Source of the DNA: Wenyingzhuangia aestuarii
GTDB taxonomy: Bacteria; Bacteroidota; Bacteroidia; Flavobacteriales; Flavobacteriaceae
Assembly: GCF_011927765.1 (NCBI RefSeq)
Contig: NZ_JAATJG010000011.1
Location: forward strand, 62,001-126,000
DNA length: 64,000 bases
Direction: 5' to 3'
Shown: positions 45,277-52,899 of the stretch, one piece after another
Layout: the number at the start of each line of letters is the position of its first letter
Numbering within the stretch: the first letter of the stretch is position 1
Notes under the pieces: model-generated
Told to the model about the DNA's origin: nothing
What the model saw: the letters and a program-made list of their open reading frames with translations, nothing else
Databases searched by the model: none
Translations under genes and position numbers: made by a program

Positions 45277-45945
45277 ATGGCACAATTTTCAAGAATAGAA
45301 GTAGCACAAGTGATGAAAGAAACAGGAATGGTTCCTTTATTTTATCACCCAGATATAGAATTAGGTAAAAAAGTATTAAAAGCTTGTTACGATGGTGGAG
45401 CACGTTTGTTAGAATTTACAGCTAGAGGAGATTTTGCTCACGAAGTTTTTGCTGCATTAACAAAATATGCTATTGCCGAATTACCTGGAATGATTATGGG
45501 AGTTGGATCTATTACAGATGCAGCTGCAGCTTCATTATACATGTCTTTAGGAGCAAACTTTATTGTAACTCCTGTGTTTAGAGAAGATATTGCCATTGCT
45601 TGTAACAGACGTAAAGTAGCTTGGAATCCAGGTTGTGGAACGCTAACAGAAATAGCTAGAGCAGAGGAATTAGGATGCGAAATTGTAAAACTATTCCCTG
45701 GAAACTTATACGGACCTAACTTTGTAAAAGGAATTGTAGGGCCTCAACCTTGGACATCTATTATGCCTACAGGTGGAGTTACTACAGAAGAAGACAATTT
45801 AAAAGGTTGGTTTGATGCAGGAGTTGTTTGTGTGGGAATGGGGTCTCAGTTAATTAGCAAACAAATATTAGCAGATAAAGATTATGCAGGTTTAGAAAAA
45901 ACAGTTGCAAAAGCTTTAGAAACAATTAAAAAAGTAAGAGGTTAA
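45277..45945 (+). CDS. eda: Bifunctional 4-hydroxy-2-oxoglutarate / 2-dehydro-3-deoxyphosphogluconate (KDPG) aldolase
   Basis: 222 residues of the class I KDPG aldolase family. The catalytic Glu lies in RLLEFTARG and the Schiff-base Lys in EIVKLFPG; further phosphate-binding motifs are MGVGSI and TGGVTTEE. It cleaves KDPG to pyruvate and glyceraldehyde-3-phosphate, the last step of the oxidative route. The 84-bp gap from the kinase has a weak dyad (TTAGCTGTTT / AAACAGTTAA) without a T-run; the operon probably continues through it. The altronate dehydratase gene starts 10 bp later. Confidence 0.9.
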   Translation: MAQFSRIEVAQVMKETGMVPLFYHPDIELGKKVLKACYDGGARLLEFTARGDFAHEVFAALTKYAIAELPGMIMGVGSITDAAAASLYMSLGANFIVTPVFREDIAIACNRRKVAWNPGCGTLTEIARAEELGCEIVKLFPGNLYGPNFVKGIVGPQPWTSIMPTGGVTTEEDNLKGWFDAGVVCVGMGSQLISKQILADKDYAGLEKTVAKALETIKKVRG

Positions 45946-45955
45946 AAATAAAAAT

Positions 45956-47608
45956 ATGTCAGTTCAGTACGCACAAATAGATCCAAAAGACAATATTATT
46001 GTGGCTATTCAGCCTTTAGCAAAAGATACTTTTGTAGAAGTAGCGGGTCAGAGTTTACTATTAAAAGAAAATATCAAACAAAAGCATAAGTTTGCTTTGA
46101 ATGATTTTGCAGTAGGTGATGAGATCTTTATGTATGGTGTGCTTATTGGAAAAGCCGTTTTGCCAATTTCAGCAGGATGTGCTATTACTATAGAAAACGT
46201 AAAACACGCATCTTCAGAGTATAAAGAAAACAAAGAAAAATATTCTTGGACAGCTCCTGATACTTCTAATTTTAAAGATAGAACCTTTAATGGTTATCAT
46301 CGTAAGGATGGGAAAGTAGGAACTGCTAACTACTGGCTAGTTATTCCATTAACTTTTTGTGAAAATAGAAATATTGATGTTTTAGAAGGTGCTCTTTCAG
46401 AAAAATTAGGATACGAAACTAAAAAAGATTTTGCCGTAGATACCGATGCTTTAATCAATCAATACAAAGCCGGAGCTACAGCAGATGAACTTTTTAACAC
46501 ACCCATTATTACGACCAAAGAAGAAATGTCTAAAAACAGAGTATTCTCTAATGTTGATGGGATTAAATTCTTAAAACATGATGGTGGTTGTGGAGGTATT
46601 CGTCAAGATTCTGAAACCTTGTGTAGATTACTAGCTGGATATATTTCAAACCCAAATGTAGCTGGAGCCACTATTTTTAGTTTAGGTTGTCAAAATGCCC
46701 AAATAGAAATGTTGCAAAATGCAATTAAGGACATTGCTCCTAATTGCGATAAACCAGTACATTACTTAGAACAACAACAAAGTGAAAGTGAACGTAAGTT
46801 AATAGAAGAAGCTGTAAAGCATACTTTTATTGGTTTAACAGAAGCTAACAAAATTACGAGACAACCAGCTCCATTAAGCAAATTAACGCTAGGACTAGAG
46901 TGCGGAGGGTCAGATGGATTCTCTGGAATTTCTGCCAACCCTGCTTTAGGATATGCTTCTGATTTATTAGTTGCACTAGGTGGTTGTCCGGTTTTGTCTG
47001 AATTTCCAGAGTTAAATGGTGTAGAACAAGACATTATTAATAGATGTGTAACAGAACACGATGCAAAAAAGTTCTACAATATTATGAGAGCTTATTCTGC
47101 AGCAGCAGTAGCTGTAGGTTCTGGTTTTGAAAACAACCCTTCTCCAGGAAATATTAAAGATGGTTTAATTACCGATGCTATGAAATCTGCCGGAGCAGCC
47201 AAAAAAGGAGGAACTTCTCCTGTGGTAGAGGTGTTAGATTATACAGAGCAAGTAACCAAACCAGGATTAAATTTACTGTGTACACCAGGTAACGATGTTG
47301 AATCTACAACAGGTTTAGTAGGTTCAGGATGTAACGTAGTGGTGTTTACTACAGGTTTAGGAACTCCAACAGGAAATCCTGTAGCTCCTGTATTAAAAAT
47401 GTCTAGCAATACCAATTTGTACGAACGTATGAATGATATCATCGACATTAATGCTGGAACTGTTATTACAGGTGAGGATACCATCCAAACTATGGGAGAA
47501 AAAATATTAGATCATGTCATTAGAGTGGCTAGTGGAGAAACTCCATCCAAAGCAGTATTGCATGGACATAACGATTTTATTCCTTGGAAAAGAGGAGTGT
47601 CTTTATAA
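45956..47608 (+). CDS. uxaA: Altronate dehydratase (UxaA family)
   Basis: 550 residues with both UxaA parts: an N-terminal SAF domain (about 5-95, IDPKDNIIVAIQPLAKDTFVEV to AGCAITIENV) and the large C-terminal dehydratase domain starting with RTFNGYHRKDGKVGTANYWLVIP. The latter includes HDGGCGGIRQDSETLCRLLAGY, SLGCQNAQIEMLQ and LGLECGGSDGFSGISANPALGYASD. It is an iron-dependent lyase removing water from D-altronate to form KDG. The order lgoD-kdgK-eda-uxaA-uxaB makes it part of the L-galactonate or galacturonate branch. A terminator at 47634 follows the gene, so uxaB downstream may be transcribed separately. Confidence 0.92.
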   Translation: MSVQYAQIDPKDNIIVAIQPLAKDTFVEVAGQSLLLKENIKQKHKFALNDFAVGDEIFMYGVLIGKAVLPISAGCAITIENVKHASSEYKENKEKYSWTAPDTSNFKDRTFNGYHRKDGKVGTANYWLVIPLTFCENRNIDVLEGALSEKLGYETKKDFAVDTDALINQYKAGATADELFNTPIITTKEEMSKNRVFSNVDGIKFLKHDGGCGGIRQDSETLCRLLAGYISNPNVAGATIFSLGCQNAQIEMLQNAIKDIAPNCDKPVHYLEQQQSESERKLIEEAVKHTFIGLTEANKITRQPAPLSKLTLGLECGGSDGFSGISANPALGYASDLLVALGGCPVLSEFPELNGVEQDIINRCVTEHDAKKFYNIMRAYSAAAVAVGSGFENNPSPGNIKDGLITDAMKSAGAAKKGGTSPVVEVLDYTEQVTKPGLNLLCTPGNDVESTTGLVGSGCNVVVFTTGLGTPTGNPVAPVLKMSSNTNLYERMNDIIDINAGTVITGEDTIQTMGEKILDHVIRVASGETPSKAVLHGHNDFIPWKRGVSL

Positions 47609-47633
47609 CTAGTATTTAATATAAAAAACATAT

Positions 47634-47672
47634 ATGTTCTGCTAAAGTAGATTTTAGCAGAACATTATAGCA
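47634..47672 (+). terminator. Rho-independent terminator after uxaA
   Basis: A 13-bp stem (ATGTTCTGCTAAA / TTTAGCAGAACAT) with a 6-nt loop. The tail is AT-rich rather than a pure T-run. Confidence 0.65.
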
Positions 47673-47764
47673 ATAAAAAAATTTGCTTCAATAAAGAAAG
47701 TTTGTAATTGAAACTAACTAATTGTTGATTCGAGAAATTTTAAAGAATAAATAATATCAATAAA

Positions 47765-49216
47765 ATGGATTCATTAAATAGAACAACAGCTAATAAGCCT
47801 GTGCAATATCCTGTGCGTGTCATGCAATTTGGAGGAGGTAATTTTTTAAGAGCCTTTTGCGATTGTATGTTTGATGTATTGAACAAAACAACTGATTTTA
47901 ACGGAAGTGTTGCTGTAGTAAAACCTACCAAGAGAGGTGATTATACAGAGTTAAGAACACAAGAAGGTTTATTTCATGTAGCTTTAGACGGAGTTAGAAA
48001 TGGAACATTAGTTTCAGAAGTTGCTTTGGTAGAATCTGTAAGTAAAGTTATTCAGCCTTATACAGAGTGGAACGAATATTTGGCTTTGGCAGAAGCACCA
48101 GAAATGCGTTTTATAGTATCTAACACAACAGAAGCTGGAATTAAATTTTCTAATACAGACAAACAAACTGATTGTCCTCCACATGAATTTCCAGCAAAAT
48201 TAACGTTGTGGTTACACCATAGATTTACTCATTTTAATGGAGCTGCAGACAAAGGTTGTATATTATTGCCTTGTGAATTGATTGAGAATAATGGTGTAGA
48301 ATTACAAAGAACCATTTTAGAATATATAAAGTTTTGGAACCTAGGTCAAGATTTTGCAGCATGGATTGTAGATCATAATTATTTCTGTAGCACTTTGGTA
48401 GATAGAATTGTTTCTGGATTTCCAGAAGCTAGAAAACTAGAGATTGCTACACAAATTGGTTTTAATGATGATTTATTAGTCGCTGGAGAAGATTATCATA
48501 GTTGGGTAATTAAAGGATCTAAATTGGTGCAAAATGAATTGCCATTTGCCAAAACAGATTTAAACGTTCAGTTTGTAGACGATTTGTCTGATTATAGAGA
48601 AATGAAAGTTCGTGTATTAAACGGAGCACATACTTCTTTAGTTCCTGTAGGATATTTATCAGGATTAAGAACTGTAAAAGAAAGTATGGATGATGTATTG
48701 GTAAGCAACCATGTTTTACAAGTATTGTCATCAGAAATAAAACCAACGTTAACCAATTTTTCAGAAAGTGAAGTAGATGCGTTTATTAATGCGGTAATAG
48801 ATCGTTTTAAAAACCCAACATTAAAGCACTTTTTATTAGCTATATCTTTAAATAGCACCTCTAAATTTCAAGCAAGATTGTTACCTGCTTTTAGAGAATA
48901 TACTGCCTTAAACGGAACTTTTCCTAAACGTATAGCTTTCTCATTAGCTTGTATGATTCGTTTTTACAAAGGAAGTTTTAACAACGAAACTATTGATGTA
49001 AATGACGATGCACAAGCATTAGAATTCTTTAAAACGGAATGGAATAAGGTAGATGATGGAAGTCAGACTTTAGAAGCATTGGTACAGCATACTTTGGCAA
49101 ATAAAACAATTGTAGGTGATGATTTGTCTATCTACAATGGATTGGTTGCTTTTGTAACAGAAAAAATTCAAGAAATAGAAAATAAAGGAGTGAAATATTG
49201 CCTTGAAAATTTATAA
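47765..49216 (+). CDS. uxaB: Tagaturonate reductase / mannitol dehydrogenase family (UxaB)
   Basis: 483 residues of the long-chain mannitol dehydrogenase family. It has an NAD-binding N-terminus (VRVMQFGGGNFLRAFCDCMFD), the VLNGAHTSLVPVGYLSG catalytic segment with the conserved Lys before it (MKVR), and the C-terminal helical domain. UxaB reduces D-tagaturonate to D-altronate with NADH. Together with the upstream L-galactonate dehydrogenase this pair inverts stereochemistry at carbon 5, and altronate then goes to UxaA. Fructuronate reductase (UxuB) is a related alternative, but uxaA next door favours tagaturonate. It overlaps the usable range of the lactonase gene only slightly (start 10 bp after the stop). 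Confidence 0.88.
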   Translation: MDSLNRTTANKPVQYPVRVMQFGGGNFLRAFCDCMFDVLNKTTDFNGSVAVVKPTKRGDYTELRTQEGLFHVALDGVRNGTLVSEVALVESVSKVIQPYTEWNEYLALAEAPEMRFIVSNTTEAGIKFSNTDKQTDCPPHEFPAKLTLWLHHRFTHFNGAADKGCILLPCELIENNGVELQRTILEYIKFWNLGQDFAAWIVDHNYFCSTLVDRIVSGFPEARKLEIATQIGFNDDLLVAGEDYHSWVIKGSKLVQNELPFAKTDLNVQFVDDLSDYREMKVRVLNGAHTSLVPVGYLSGLRTVKESMDDVLVSNHVLQVLSSEIKPTLTNFSESEVDAFINAVIDRFKNPTLKHFLLAISLNSTSKFQARLLPAFREYTALNGTFPKRIAFSLACMIRFYKGSFNNETIDVNDDAQALEFFKTEWNKVDDGSQTLEALVQHTLANKTIVGDDLSIYNGLVAFVTEKIQEIENKGVKYCLENL

Positions 49217-49226
49217 AAACGGAGTT

Positions 49227-50054
49227 ATGAATATAGATTCACATCAACATTTTTGGAAATACGAACCCGTAAAACATAGTTGGATAGACGATGAAATGGC
49301 GGTTATTCGTAAAGATTTTATGCCGTCAGATTTAAAAGAAGTTTATCAAGAAAACAACATAGACGGATGTGTAGCCGTACAAGCAGATCAAACATTAGCA
49401 GAAACAGATTTCTTATTAGACTTAGCTACTAAAAACGATTTTATCAAAGGAATTGTTGGTTGGGTAGATTTTAGAGCAGATAATATTGATGAAGTACTAA
49501 AACATTACAGTCAGTTTGATAAAGTAAAAGGGTTTCGTCATGTAGTTCAAGGAGAAGCAGATCATAATTTTTTGTTAAGACCTGATTTTTTAAACGGAAT
49601 TGCTAAGCTAGAACAATACAATTTTACCTACGATATTTTGGTGTTTCCACATCAATTAGGATCGGTGTTAGAATTTGTAAAAAAGTTCCCAAACATCAAA
49701 TTTGTGATAGATCATATAGCAAAACCTTACATTAAATATGGGTTTTATGAGGGGTGGGCATTGCTAATGAAAGAAATTGCAACTTACCCAAATGTTTACT
49801 GTAAGCTATCAGGAATGATTACAGAAGCAGATTACAAAACATGGACCTACGAGCAATTAATACCATATATGGAATTGATTTTGTCTGCTTTTGGAGCCGA
49901 CAGAATTTTATATGGTTCTGATTGGCCAGTATGTTTGGTAGCAGGAAACTATAAGAAAGTAAGAAAAATAACAACCGATTTTATAGCAAATTTACCTATC
50001 GCTGATCGAAAGGCAATTATGGGCTTAAATGCAGTAAAATTTTACAATTTATAA
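49227..50054 (+). CDS. Amidohydrolase-family sugar lactonase (L-fucono/L-galactono-1,5-lactonase type)
   Basis: About 275 residues from ATG 49227 (MNIDSHQHFWKYEP); an in-frame ATG at 49203 would overlap uxaB. COG3618-type amidohydrolase: metal motif DSHQHFW, SGMITEADYKTW, and a final Asp in LYGSDWPVCL. Members hydrolyse L-fucono-, L-rhamnono- or L-galactono-lactones. Here it sits between UxaB and an L-fucose/L-galactose dehydrogenase-type AKR (11-bp gap). The AKR would make L-galactono-1,5-lactone and this enzyme L-galactonate, substrate of LgoD. It could also open L-fuconolactone, but no L-fuconate dehydratase is present in the window. Confidence 0.82.
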   Translation: MNIDSHQHFWKYEPVKHSWIDDEMAVIRKDFMPSDLKEVYQENNIDGCVAVQADQTLAETDFLLDLATKNDFIKGIVGWVDFRADNIDEVLKHYSQFDKVKGFRHVVQGEADHNFLLRPDFLNGIAKLEQYNFTYDILVFPHQLGSVLEFVKKFPNIKFVIDHIAKPYIKYGFYEGWALLMKEIATYPNVYCKLSGMITEADYKTWTYEQLIPYMELILSAFGADRILYGSDWPVCLVAGNYKKVRKITTDFIANLPIADRKAIMGLNAVKFYNL

Positions 50055-50065
50055 AACATAAAAAA

Positions 50066-51019
50066 ATGAAGACAAATCCAACTTACATAAAAGGAGATTA
50101 TACAAAAAGTGAATTTTTTAACAACCAAAGTAGACTTGTTTGTGGTTGTTCTGGACTTGGTGGAGTTTGGAGGCCTATAGAAGAAAAAGATGCTGTAGAA
50201 ACATTAACTTATGCGTTAGAAAACGGAGTTCGTGTATTTGATACTGCACCTTCTTACAATAGATCTCAAGAGTTTTTAGGTAAAACATTAAAAGCATGGA
50301 CAGGAGAAAAGCCATTTATTAGTACAAAAGTTGGTCGTTTACAGGCTGATAGAGCTGATGATTGTATTGTAGATTATTCTACAGAAACCATGAGAAAAAG
50401 TGTATACCAAAGTTTAGAGGTAATTGGTATAGATAAAATAGATTTATTGTTTTTACATGAGCCACACTTAGTGCCTGTAGAAAGAATGGACGAAATTATG
50501 GATTGTTTAAATAATCTTAAAAAAGAAGGAGTTGTTGGAAGGTTAGGAATAGGAGGTAATCCAACCGAACCATTTTATCCACATATGATTAAAGAGAATT
50601 TTGATGTGCTTTCTGGATTCTTAAAAATGGATGCTTGTAATTTATCTGGTTTTGAAAGAGATATTCCTCAAATTCAAAAAGAAAATATAGCGTACTATGC
50701 AGCATCTGCATTACACATGGGGTTATTAGGAAGACGATTAGATCAATACAACGAAGAAAGACCTAATAACGAATGGGTAACCAATTTAGATGTAGATACG
50801 GCTCTTGAAATTAATAAGATTGCTATTAAGCACAATATTCCATTATCAAGATTGGCATTAAGATATGTGTTCTCTATTAAAGAAGCAGATAGAGTTGTGG
50901 TAGGACCAAGTAAAAAAGAGCAAATGGTAGATTTGTTAAATGCTTGGAACGAAGGAAAACTAGAAGAATCAATTTTTGATGAAATTACAGCTGTAATAAA
51001 AAATGGAGCTGCTAAATAA
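50066..51019 (+). CDS. Aldo/keto reductase, L-fucose/L-galactose 1-dehydrogenase type
   Basis: 317 residues of the AKR superfamily with a TIM barrel. Catalytic tetrad signatures: Asp-Tyr in RVFDTAPSYNRSQEFLG, Lys in FISTKVGRL, and His in LLFLHEP. The nucleotide-binding end reads RVVVGPSKKEQ. Pairing with a COG3618 lactonase is typical for D-threo-aldose 1-dehydrogenases, which oxidise L-fucose, D-arabinose and L-galactose to 1,5-lactones with NAD(P)+. In this cluster the enzymes for L-galactonate are complete while those for L-fuconate are absent, so L-galactose is the more consistent substrate. A repeat-type promoter begins 40 bp downstream for the next gene. Confidence 0.82.
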   Translation: MKTNPTYIKGDYTKSEFFNNQSRLVCGCSGLGGVWRPIEEKDAVETLTYALENGVRVFDTAPSYNRSQEFLGKTLKAWTGEKPFISTKVGRLQADRADDCIVDYSTETMRKSVYQSLEVIGIDKIDLLFLHEPHLVPVERMDEIMDCLNNLKKEGVVGRLGIGGNPTEPFYPHMIKENFDVLSGFLKMDACNLSGFERDIPQIQKENIAYYAASALHMGLLGRRLDQYNEERPNNEWVTNLDVDTALEINKIAIKHNIPLSRLALRYVFSIKEADRVVVGPSKKEQMVDLLNAWNEGKLEESIFDEITAVIKNGAAK

Positions 51020-51058
51020 GAGTAGTAACAGTAAAAGTTAAGAAATAAAGCTTTTAAA

Positions 51059-51121
51059 GACATTTGTAATACTTTCAAAGACATATGAATTCAGAAGATA
51101 GTAGATATTGTCATTAATTCG
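51059..51121 (+). promoter_or_regulatory. Putative activator-dependent promoter of fucP-mutarotase
   Basis: Half-sites GACATTTGT (51059) and GACATATGA (51080) start 21 bp apart. The -7-like box TTAATTCG (51114-51121) at the expected 34-bp distance is weak. This is the only copy of this promoter type outside the hydrolase region. Confidence 0.45.
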
Positions 51122-51144
51122 TAATTGATTAAAACTAACAAAGT

Positions 51145-52482
51145 ATGAGTAACACAATTAAAAAACCGGTAGTAAGCAAAGAGTTGCTATTCCCTTTTAT
51201 TATTATCACTTCATTATTTGCCTTATGGGGTATTGCTAATGATTTAACCAATCCAATGGTTTCTGCATTTAAAAAAGTAATGCCAGAATTATCTAACATG
51301 CAAGCATCTTTAGTACAGTTTGCTTTTTACTTTGGATATTTTTTTATGGCTTTGCCTGCAGCATTATTTATAAGAAAATTTAGTTATAAGTCTGGAATCC
51401 TTTTAGGATTGGCTTTGTATGCAATTGGAGCTTTTTTGTTTTATCCTGCAGCCGCTTTTCAAGAGTTTAATTATTTCTTGGTGTCTTTATGGATTATTAC
51501 TTGTGGTTTGGCCTTTTTAGAAACTACTTCTAATCCTTTAATTTTAGCATTAGGAGATAAAGAAACAGCTACACAACGTTTAAATTTAGCACAAGCTTTT
51601 AATCCTATTGGATCTTTAATGGGAATGATTGTTGCCCAACAGTTTGTGATTTCTGCATTAAGATCTGATGATAAAAATGAAGCAGGAGAATTAGTGTATG
51701 ATACCTTATCTGAATCTGCTAAAGCAGTAGTAAGAGAAAATGATTTAAGTGTAATTAGTGTACCTTATATTATTTTAGGATTAGTGGTTGTAGCTATTAC
51801 GGTGCTAATTATTTTTACAAAAATTCCTAAAACAGCAGAAGAAGATAAAATGAGTTTATCGGAATCTTTTAAAATATTATTTGCAAATAATAATTACGTT
51901 CAAGGAGTTATTGCTCAGGCATTTTATGTGGGAGCTCAAATTATGTGTTGGACTTATATTTTTCAATATGTAGATAATATTAACGAGAGTTTACCAGAAA
52001 GTGAAGCGTTAACTGCTACTTGGTTTAACGTGGCAGCCATGGTTATCTTTTTATCTGGTAGATGGATTGGAACTGGATTAATGAAAACAATGAATCCTTC
52101 TAAAGTATTAATGATGTTTGGTATTGGTGGAGTTATTTCTGCTGCGGGAGCAGTGTTATTGCCAGGAACATTAGGGTTGTATTCATTAGTATTGGTTTCT
52201 TTATTTATGTCTATTATGTTTCCAACTATTTATGGAATTGCTTTAAAAGATATGGGAGATGAAGCTAAAATTGGATCGGCTGGATTGGTAATGGCTATTG
52301 TAGGTGGTGCTTTAATGCCAGTACTACAAGGAAGTATTTTAGATTGGGGAGGACCTGGTTTTTCTGATATGAAAATTTTAGGATACATTCCAGAGGTTAA
52401 TTTCTCTTTTATTTTACCCTTAATTTGTTTGGTTGTTGTAGCTAGATATGGAATGGTAACCTATAAAAAATCTAAAAATTAA
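51145..52482 (+). CDS. fucP: FucP-type L-fucose:H+ symporter (MFS), copy 1
   Basis: 445 residues, 12 predicted membrane segments, MFS fucose/galactose transporter family: LFPFIIITSLFALWGIANDLTNPMVSAFKKVMP at the start, YFGYFFMALPAALFIRKFSYKSGILLGLALYAIGAFLFYP, FLETTSNPLILALGDKETATQRLNLAQAFNPIGSLMG and, late, MSIMFPTIYGIALKDMGDEAKIGSAGLVMAIVGGALMPVLQG. It imports L-fucose, possibly also L-galactose, across the inner membrane with protons. It is followed 7 bp later by a mutarotase, and they share a promoter that also has the PUL-type 21-bp repeat. A second FucP is encoded at 55277; the two are clearly similar but diverged, so they may differ in sugar or induction. Confidence 0.9.
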   Translation: MSNTIKKPVVSKELLFPFIIITSLFALWGIANDLTNPMVSAFKKVMPELSNMQASLVQFAFYFGYFFMALPAALFIRKFSYKSGILLGLALYAIGAFLFYPAAAFQEFNYFLVSLWIITCGLAFLETTSNPLILALGDKETATQRLNLAQAFNPIGSLMGMIVAQQFVISALRSDDKNEAGELVYDTLSESAKAVVRENDLSVISVPYIILGLVVVAITVLIIFTKIPKTAEEDKMSLSESFKILFANNNYVQGVIAQAFYVGAQIMCWTYIFQYVDNINESLPESEALTATWFNVAAMVIFLSGRWIGTGLMKTMNPSKVLMMFGIGGVISAAGAVLLPGTLGLYSLVLVSLFMSIMFPTIYGIALKDMGDEAKIGSAGLVMAIVGGALMPVLQGSILDWGGPGFSDMKILGYIPEVNFSFILPLICLVVVARYGMVTYKKSKN

Positions 52483-52489
52483 ATAAATT

Positions 52490-52834
52490 ATGAGTATTAA
52501 GAGATATTGTTTGACTTGTGATTTAAAAGACGATGACAAGTTAATAGCAGAGTATAAAGAATATCATGCAGCAGGAAATGCTTGGCCAGAAATTACAGCA
52601 AGTATTAAAGATGCTGGAATTGTAGACATGCAAATCTATTTATCAGGAAACAGAATGTTTATGATTATGGAATGTGATGAAACTTTTGATCCTAATAAAA
52701 AAGCAGAAATGGATGCTAAGAATCCTAAAGTGCAAGAGTGGGAACAGTTGATGTGGAAATATCAACAAGGATTACCTTGGGCTAAGAATGGAGAAAAATG
52801 GATTGAAATGGAAAAAGTATTTCAATTAGTATAA
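52490..52834 (+). CDS. L-rhamnose/L-fucose mutarotase family protein (RhaM-like)
   Basis: 114 residues, dimeric alpha-beta barrel family of RhaM (formerly DUF718). Conserved features: RYCLTCDLKDDDKLIAEYKEYHAAGNAWPEI with the central His in EYHAAGNAWPEI, IYLSGNRMFMIMECDE, and WEQLMWKYQQGLPWAKNGEKWIEMEKVF. It interconverts alpha and beta anomers of 6-deoxy-L-sugars, speeding entry into isomerase or dehydrogenase steps. It is in an operon with FucP (7 bp), so imported L-fucose or L-galactose is the probable substrate. It is not the unrelated FucU family, which E. coli uses for fucose. A perfect-palindrome terminator follows. Confidence 0.85.
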   Translation: MSIKRYCLTCDLKDDDKLIAEYKEYHAAGNAWPEITASIKDAGIVDMQIYLSGNRMFMIMECDETFDPNKKAEMDAKNPKVQEWEQLMWKYQQGLPWAKNGEKWIEMEKVFQLV

Positions 52835-52840
52835 CATAAG

Positions 52841-52876
52841 AAAAAGGCCAAACACAATATTGTGTTTGGCCTTTTT
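52841..52876. terminator. Bidirectional terminator (36-bp perfect palindrome)
   Basis: AAAAAGGCCAAACACAAT followed directly by its exact reverse complement, with A- and T-runs at the two ends. It lies between the convergent mutarotase and lldD genes. Confidence 0.85.
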
Positions 52877-52899
52877 ACTAGGGTGGGGGTATGTATCAA

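Noticed and set aside
49203-49227. Upstream ATG for the lactonase gene, overlapping uxaB
   Set aside because: The ATG at 49227 gives the family N-terminus MNIDSHQHFW directly; the extra residues match nothing.
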